DNA of 64,000 nt from Typhlomys cinereus (taxonomy: Eukaryota > Chordata > Mammalia > Rodentia > Platacanthomyidae), in NCBI GenBank assembly GCA_023101885.1, contig JALPQD010000226.1, positions 496,384-560,383 of the forward strand, read 5' to 3'. The notes below the pieces were generated by a model. The model made no database searches. It was not told the DNA's origin and worked only from the letters and a program-made list of their open reading frames with translations. This document shows positions 59,185-64,000 of the stretch, piece by piece. Made by a program: the position numbers and the translations under genes. Positions within the stretch are counted from its first letter, which is position 1. Each line of letters begins with the position of its first letter.

Positions 59185-60487
59185 TCAACTGGTAGAGCTG
59201 ATGAAATTGGTTTTGTCCTCATGTATACATATTCTATGCCTGCTGATCAAGTAAGCTGAAACTTCTGTTTTCTAGGGTGTAACAATATGATTTACTTACT
59301 GAAACCACTTGAGACTATCAGGAAGTTTCAGGGAAATTCCACATTGAAAAGTGTAACAGTTGCCATAAGCACCTGCAGTTATAACTGTGAGTAAATTTAT
59401 TATCTATTCTCCTATTTTTTTTGGGGGGGGGGCGAATCCCTCTTATGTTTTTACACCTGGATAATGGAAGACCCTTAGCACAGGTGTCACATTGTAGGTG
59501 CATTCAGGGTCAGTGTCTGTTCTGCCATTTCTATGGAAGACAGTATTTGGAGAACTTTGATTGCTCTTGCCTGAAATCTGAGCTCATATTTTCAAACTGT
59601 GGCTGCCTTTTCTTTCTAGAAACCCCTAGGCAAAATGATCTCAGCAGGTTTGATGGACAGTTTCCTTTACTACATCTATTTTCCAAAGTATATTTGCAAG
59701 GTGGAATGATATAATACTCATAGAAAAAGAAAAGAAAAATAAAAAAATATAATAGGAAAAAGAGACAACAATAAAATACAATGTTCTAGTTGCCAAAGAA
59801 AGCTAATCATTTGTACCCAAACTTAACAAGAGAGAAAACCTTCACTATTATCATTAAAAAATACTGGTTTTAACAACCAACTATCAAAAATCTAACTAGA
59901 CAGATCCTTAAAAGCATGAACATGATATGAAGAGAGTGACACAGGATTATGTAAAACATGGTAGGAAAATATCTTTCCAGAGATTTCCTTTTACCTTTGG
60001 AACTTGTGATATGCTACTTTGCATGACCAAAAGGATTTTGAAGTATGGTAAGATGGAGAGATTACCCTGGCTTGTATAGTTAGATTCAAGCTAACTGTAG
60101 ACTTCCTAGGAGCAGAAGCTTTAGATTAGGGCATTTAATATGATAACATCTGACTGTGAAAGGATGGGCTGCAATCAAAGGAATGTTGAAAAACTCTAGA
60201 AAAGTTTCTAGTTCCCCTAGAACTTCCAGAAAATAACAGACTTGACATCATTGTGATATCTGAGTATCAAAACCTTCATGAATGTATCATTATAAACCTG
60301 TGTTAAGCCCTTTAGTCTGTCATGATTTAGGATAGCAGGAACAAAAAAAACTGTAACTATATCAAGAAGCTATTATTCATTATCAAAAGCAATAACTGAA
60401 AAATTTTTGAACATTGTCCATCTTTGAAACTTTTGAGAAAAATCAAAAATACTTATTTAATCCAATAAAAGATGAATGTAAATAGAA
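59185..60487. other. Unassigned sequence with T8G10 run
   Basis: A homopolymer junction of 8 T and 10 G lies at 59415-59432. No repeat or gene is recognised elsewhere. Confidence 0.45.
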
Positions 60488-60697
60488 AATAATGGTAATA
60501 ACTGCCATTTGTTAAGTGCCCTTTATTATTAGCCTATGATTAATGTTGTACATACATTACTAATGTAATATCACAAGTCCAGAAGATACTTATTTTTAAT
60601 CTCATTATATAGATAAAGAAATTAAGTCTGAAAAATGGCGGTCACCCAACTAGTAATTAATGGAGACATAATGCTAGCTTATGTCTGTCTGCCAGGA
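60488..60697 (+). mobile_element. MIR SINE
   Basis: 'aactgccatttgttaagtgcc', 'tgtacatacattactaatgt', 'ataaagaaattaagtctgaa' and 'cacccaactagtaattaatgg' match the tRNA-derived MIR core in order. It is ancient, shared across mammals, and accordingly decayed. Confidence 0.75.
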
Positions 60698-61568
60698 ATA
60701 TTCTTCAGTATTGACTTTGTCCCTCTTAAGATTGGGGAAGTCTGAATAGAGGTCTATATGATGAACCATGAAGTTTCCTCTAGAAGTAACTGCAAGTAAC
60801 TATATAAAATTATGCCCCACCAGTAAGATAACACAACTCAAAAACAGAGGCCAATGTATGTTCAAATGTTCAAAATAATAATAAGTCTTGTTATGTATAT
60901 ATTTATGTATCAAATTATTATTCTGAGTCTATGAAGAATCAAAAGATAATATTTTTGTATTATAAAACTAAAGATGTTCAGTTCAATTTTGAGTGTTAGC
61001 ATTTACATTAAAAATAACCTTAAATATTTTCATTCCTAAGTATTTCTACTGTGTCAAACCCTCACAGAGCCTGTCCCAGTTGATTCCTCACTGTTTAATG
61101 TTTAAGGTAGTCAAAGAAAAGAGCAAGAAAGCACATTAGGCAAGAGTCACAGAATAAGATAAAAATATGAATGAAAATACAAATGGAAAGAATGAATGTA
61201 ATTGACTATGCTAGCATGATCAAGTGAAAAGAACTCTGAACTTTCTGAGATGATCAGCCAATAGAAATGGAAAATGGAAAATCAGTGGAACCAATGGAAA
61301 AATCAGCTCAACCAAAGAAAAATGTTACAATTGAATTCTTACTAAATTATTACTCAAAAAATATCCTCCTACACTAGAAATACTCTTTAAGTTCCTAACA
61401 AAATGTTCCATCTGGAAGCACTTAAATATACAATCAGAAGCATCTTACAAAATATGTATTATGGTCTGAGGAAACATGAAAAGTTATTTTCCCTGCTTTC
61501 AAACTGTAACTGTGTTGGAGAAACAAAAGTGACTGAAACAAGAGTGGCTTGTGGGTGGCTAGAGCACA
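60698..61568. other. Unassigned AT-rich sequence
   Basis: No element recognised. Confidence 0.35.
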
Positions 61569-61715
61569 TCAGCGACTTTTGAAGAGAATTATCATAATTG
61601 AATCATCAGCTCCATGTTGCAGAGCCCTGTGATGACAAGCATGCTGTACAGGACCCAGTTTTGGAGTGATACCCCGTAGTGCTTGTGAACTCGCATCATA
61701 AAATATGGCTTCAAT
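61569..61715 (-). other. Exon-like segment (speculative)
   Basis: Read on the minus strand, a pyrimidine-rich stretch ending CTCTAACAG abuts 61715 and would serve as a 3' splice site. Two frames are then open: 48 codons to TGA at 61569-61571, and 41 codons from 61714 to TGA at 61592-61594. The latter has a hydrophobic stretch (NWVLYSMLVITGLC). The segment is richer in GC than its flanks. I do not recognise either product, there is no donor site, and partner exons are not visible, so this may be chance. Confidence 0.15.
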
Positions 61716-61718
61716 CTG

Positions 61719-62627
61719 TTAGAGCAGGAGCAAATGAAAGATCAAAATACAAAACTGAGATACAAAGTCTGAAGTGTTTCAGAATGTTATAGCATACACT
61801 AATGTTAACAATAGAAATGCTGTGAATCACTTTGTGCTGATTATCATGGCATGCAAATATACACATAGGTTCATTGTCTAATAAAATCTTTCTGCTTTAA
61901 CTGATGTTTAAGCTATTTAAAGTGTAATAGCCTATGCTATAATTCAAACATTATGCTATAATTAAAATACTTTTAAAGTAATTAAAATATTCGCTTATCT
62001 GATATTTTTGAAGTTTTTTTTCTTTCAGATAATATAGTCTGTTTTCAGTTGGATCTATGTAAAAAATTACATGTTAGGGACCAAGAAAATGCAATTAAAC
62101 TTGGGGAAAAAAGAAAATGATATATAATTAGAATGTAAAGAAATGTTTTAAATGAAATACTGATTTGTGATTTTTTCAATTACTAGACATACATCAGTGA
62201 TTCTTGGAGCTAACTCTTTTATACACTTTTCTGCTCAATATCGTAATCAATAAAGATTTAAATAAAGCTATTGACAATTGTTTATCATACTTTTCAGCAG
62301 TTTTTTGCAATTCCTTGCATATTCAGAAATGATTTGAAGTTGTATTGTAAAATTAAAAAAATATAAATTAATTTGAATGTCAATGTTACTTATCTTTAGT
62401 CTTCTCATTTATGCAAAAATTATATTTTATATTAAATTTAATAGATATAAAATGCATTGAAATTACTAAAATTGTATTTTAATACTAAAGGATTTAAATT
62501 AATATTTAGTAAATATATGTTATAGTTTATATATTATACTTCATAATATTCTAATTTTTATTTGTAGGTATTTTGTTTATTACTTTGAAGTCAGTAGGCT
62601 TCTAGATGTTTTCACTTCCAATAATTT
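61719..62627. other. Unassigned, very AT-rich sequence
   Basis: Nothing recognised. Confidence 0.35.
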
Positions 62628-62642
62628 AGATAATATAGCATT
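62628..62642. repeat. Left target duplication of SINE
   Basis: AGATAATATAGCATT, identical to 62934-62948. Confidence 0.93.
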
Positions 62643-62933
62643 TTTTTTAAAAATTTTTTTATTATTTATTCAATTGTGCGTGTGTGCGTATGTGTGTGTG
62701 TGTGTGTGTGTATGTGCGCGTAGAACCACAAGCGAATTCGGGAACCACCATGGACGCCTCCACCTCCTCCTTGTTTACTCTGCCCTGGGATTCACAGGCT
62801 CCGCCCTACCAGGACCGGAAACGCAGACCTCCCCCGCTTCCGCCCGGCGTCTATACGTGGGGTCTAGGATCCGAACTCAGGACCTTCTGCTTCCAAGACA
62901 GAGGCTTAACCCCTGAGCCATCTCTCCAGCCCC
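62643..62933 (-). mobile_element. Young CA-repeat SINE, best-preserved copy
   Basis: In sense: head GGGGCTGGAGAGATGGCTC with A-box (complement of 62908-62920), B-box GAGTTCGGATC (complement of 62868-62878), a GC-rich body with many CpG, a CA-type repeat (62680-62720) and a tail with AATAAA and A-rich DNA. Exact 15-bp duplications flank it. High CpG retention and the perfect duplications indicate recent insertion. Overlapping plus frames (62674-62944) are not genes. Confidence 0.92.
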
Positions 62934-62948
62934 AGATAATATAGCATT
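62934..62948. repeat. Right target duplication of SINE
   Basis: AGATAATATAGCATT; the right edge reads CATT/AA. Confidence 0.93.
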
Positions 62949-63134
62949 AATGAATAAATGACACTTAGATTTCAATGTATCATATACATTCATAATGCTA
63001 TTCATAAAACCCTTATAAATGATATTATGTGACAGAAAAATAAGAGAATTATGAAAACTGTTCCTCACTTTCTGTAGTCATAAATATTCAAATACTATGT
63101 TTCTTTTATACTTTAACTCAAGGGTTTTACCTTC

Positions 63135-63140
63135 TCTTTA
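63135..63140. repeat. Left 6-bp target duplication of solo LTR
   Basis: TCTTTA; the right partner is TCTTTG at 63713-63718 (one mismatch). Confidence 0.6.
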
Positions 63141-63712
63141 TGTCTGGGACCACAAACCAACGCGAACCCGAACCTAAAAATGCAAGAAACTTAAGAGGGA
63201 GCGGTAGGAATTAAAAATTTCAAGCTTTGGGTCAGAGGGGACCTTGGATGTCCTCTTATCATCCAAGCTGACTTTATTGTAACGTACATGGGTTTTATAA
63301 TCAAGGAGGAGATCATGATCCTTTATAGGATCATGTAAAGCACATACATTTTGGTTATATATACTTGTGGGACCAGACATGTAGCCAGGTATGCTAAACA
63401 AGCATGGAGCCTTGTTGCTAGAAGAGAAAGGAATGTATGTCTCAAAACAGAGTACTTGGTCCATGCATAAGCATATCTCAGATAAGCAGGAAAGAACTGT
63501 TGGGGGGAAGAACAGCCCAGCCAGTTTCTAAGAGAAACAAAAGCAATCCAAACAACCTGGAAGTTCTCTATTCCCAAAGGGGGGAGTTAGGCCTGCCATT
63601 GTCTTTCAGACAAGAGGCAGACTCAACCTCCCAGGGGAGGAGTCCCTCAACATCCTGTTCAGTTGCTAATGTATCATCCAGAGAGCAGTCTTTGGGCCTA
63701 CCAACCCCCACA
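63141..63712 (-). mobile_element. Solo class-II (ERVK-type) LTR
   Basis: A 572-bp unit that in sense starts TGTGGGGGTTGG (63712) and ends GTCCCAGACA (63141), the TG...CA termini of an LTR. The promoter TATAAAA (complement of 63293-63299) and polyadenylation signal AATAAA (complement of 63273-63278) come in the right order, then a short R/U5. The 6-bp flanks fit ERVK-type integration. No internal genes remain, so homologous recombination between LTRs is inferred. Frames 63174-63792 on either strand are LTR sequence. Confidence 0.75.
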
Positions 63713-63718
63713 TCTTTG

Positions 63719-63931
63719 TATGTTGCAAAATATAAATTTAGATAAATTTTTTTCAGAATCATAATATGTATATTTTCAGATGCATTTTTCAATTTTCATA
63801 ATTTCAGAAAAATTAATAAATATTATCCCCAAAGTTTATTTTTTCAAATTACAATGTACAACTATGGGCTTGTACTGTGTGAGAGATCAAAAAGGTAAAA
63901 TGAAGTCTTGTTCTTCAAGGTCTTACAAATA
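63719..63931. other. Unassigned AT-rich sequence
   Basis: Short stretch between the LTR and the L1 at the window edge. Confidence 0.35.
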
Positions 63932-64000
63932 TATGTACATCCCTAATAGGTGGCTCCTAGTACCAAACCCACCCAGCCCGCCTTGAGACACTCATAGGTA
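63932..64000 (+). mobile_element. Start of a 5'-truncated L1, cut by window edge
   Basis: 'tatgtac', 'ccctaataggtggctcctag' and 'taccaaacccacccagcc' equal the last codons of ORF2 and the start of the 3' UTR in the full-length L1 (complement of about 31196-31266). One extra base disrupts the final codons. It continues beyond the window. Confidence 0.85.

Noticed and set aside
62868..62920. tRNA-like A- and B-box sequence
   Set aside because: Part of a SINE with CA repeat, A-rich tail and target duplications; no cloverleaf acceptor stem, so not a tRNA gene.
1..64000. CRISPR array, operon or defence-like system
   Set aside because: No regularly spaced direct repeats, no tightly packed frames, no ribosome-binding sites; composition and repeats are those of a mammal.

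Overview
The window is 64 kb of rodent nuclear DNA with no convincing protein-coding host gene. It is AT-rich and full of interspersed repeats, as expected of an intergenic region or a very long intron. A rodent is indicated by 7SL-derived B1 copies, B3/B4-like composite SINEs, tRNA-headed SINEs opening GGGGCTGGAGAG, MaLR (ORR1/MT-like) LTRs and an L1 family with a G-rich 3' UTR tract. The tRNA-headed SINE resembles B2 only in its head, and its GC-rich body plus CA repeat is not one I know from mouse or rat. I therefore infer a myodont rodent outside Mus/Rattus; the species cannot be fixed from sequence alone.

Layout. 1-9.3 kb: AT-rich sequence with decayed B1, B3-like and MaLR fragments and a small palindromic repeat. 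9.3-13.3 kb: a class-II-type LTR with 6-bp flanking duplications, split by a 2.7-kb 5'-truncated L1. 13.6-18 kb: two related tRNA-type SINEs, a MaLR LTR and an ERVL-type LTR. 18-30 kb: mostly unassigned sequence with two short L1 3' ends (one with a 15-bp inverted tip), SINEs, a TC microsatellite and a MaLR LTR. 30.2-37.0 kb: a full-length but dead L1 on the minus strand, with CpG-rich 5' UTR, broken ORF1 and ORF2, 3' UTR and a perfect 17-bp target-site duplication. 37-50 kb: MaLR/ERVL LTRs, older L1 pieces, many SINEs and possible conserved noncoding sequence near 48.6 kb. 50.8-51.75 kb: a Tigger (pogo-type) DNA transposon fossil. 54.3-57.2 kb: an older L1 whose 5' half is inverted (twin priming), later hit by a SINE, ending beside a 50-bp perfect alternating purine-pyrimidine tract. 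57-64 kb: an LTR relic, a MIR, a weak exon-like segment near 61.6 kb, a young SINE, a solo class-II LTR, and the start of another L1 that runs off the right edge.

How the parts relate. The mobile elements share one machinery: L1 copies and SINEs sit between target-site duplications whose ends often read TTTT/AA or close variants, the L1 endonuclease preference. Two L1 copies share ORF2 lesions, and the SINE family shows an older and a younger layer. None of the L1, LTR or Tigger copies can encode a complete protein. I found no CRISPR, operon, rRNA or genuine tRNA gene, and no evidence of a new multi-gene system.
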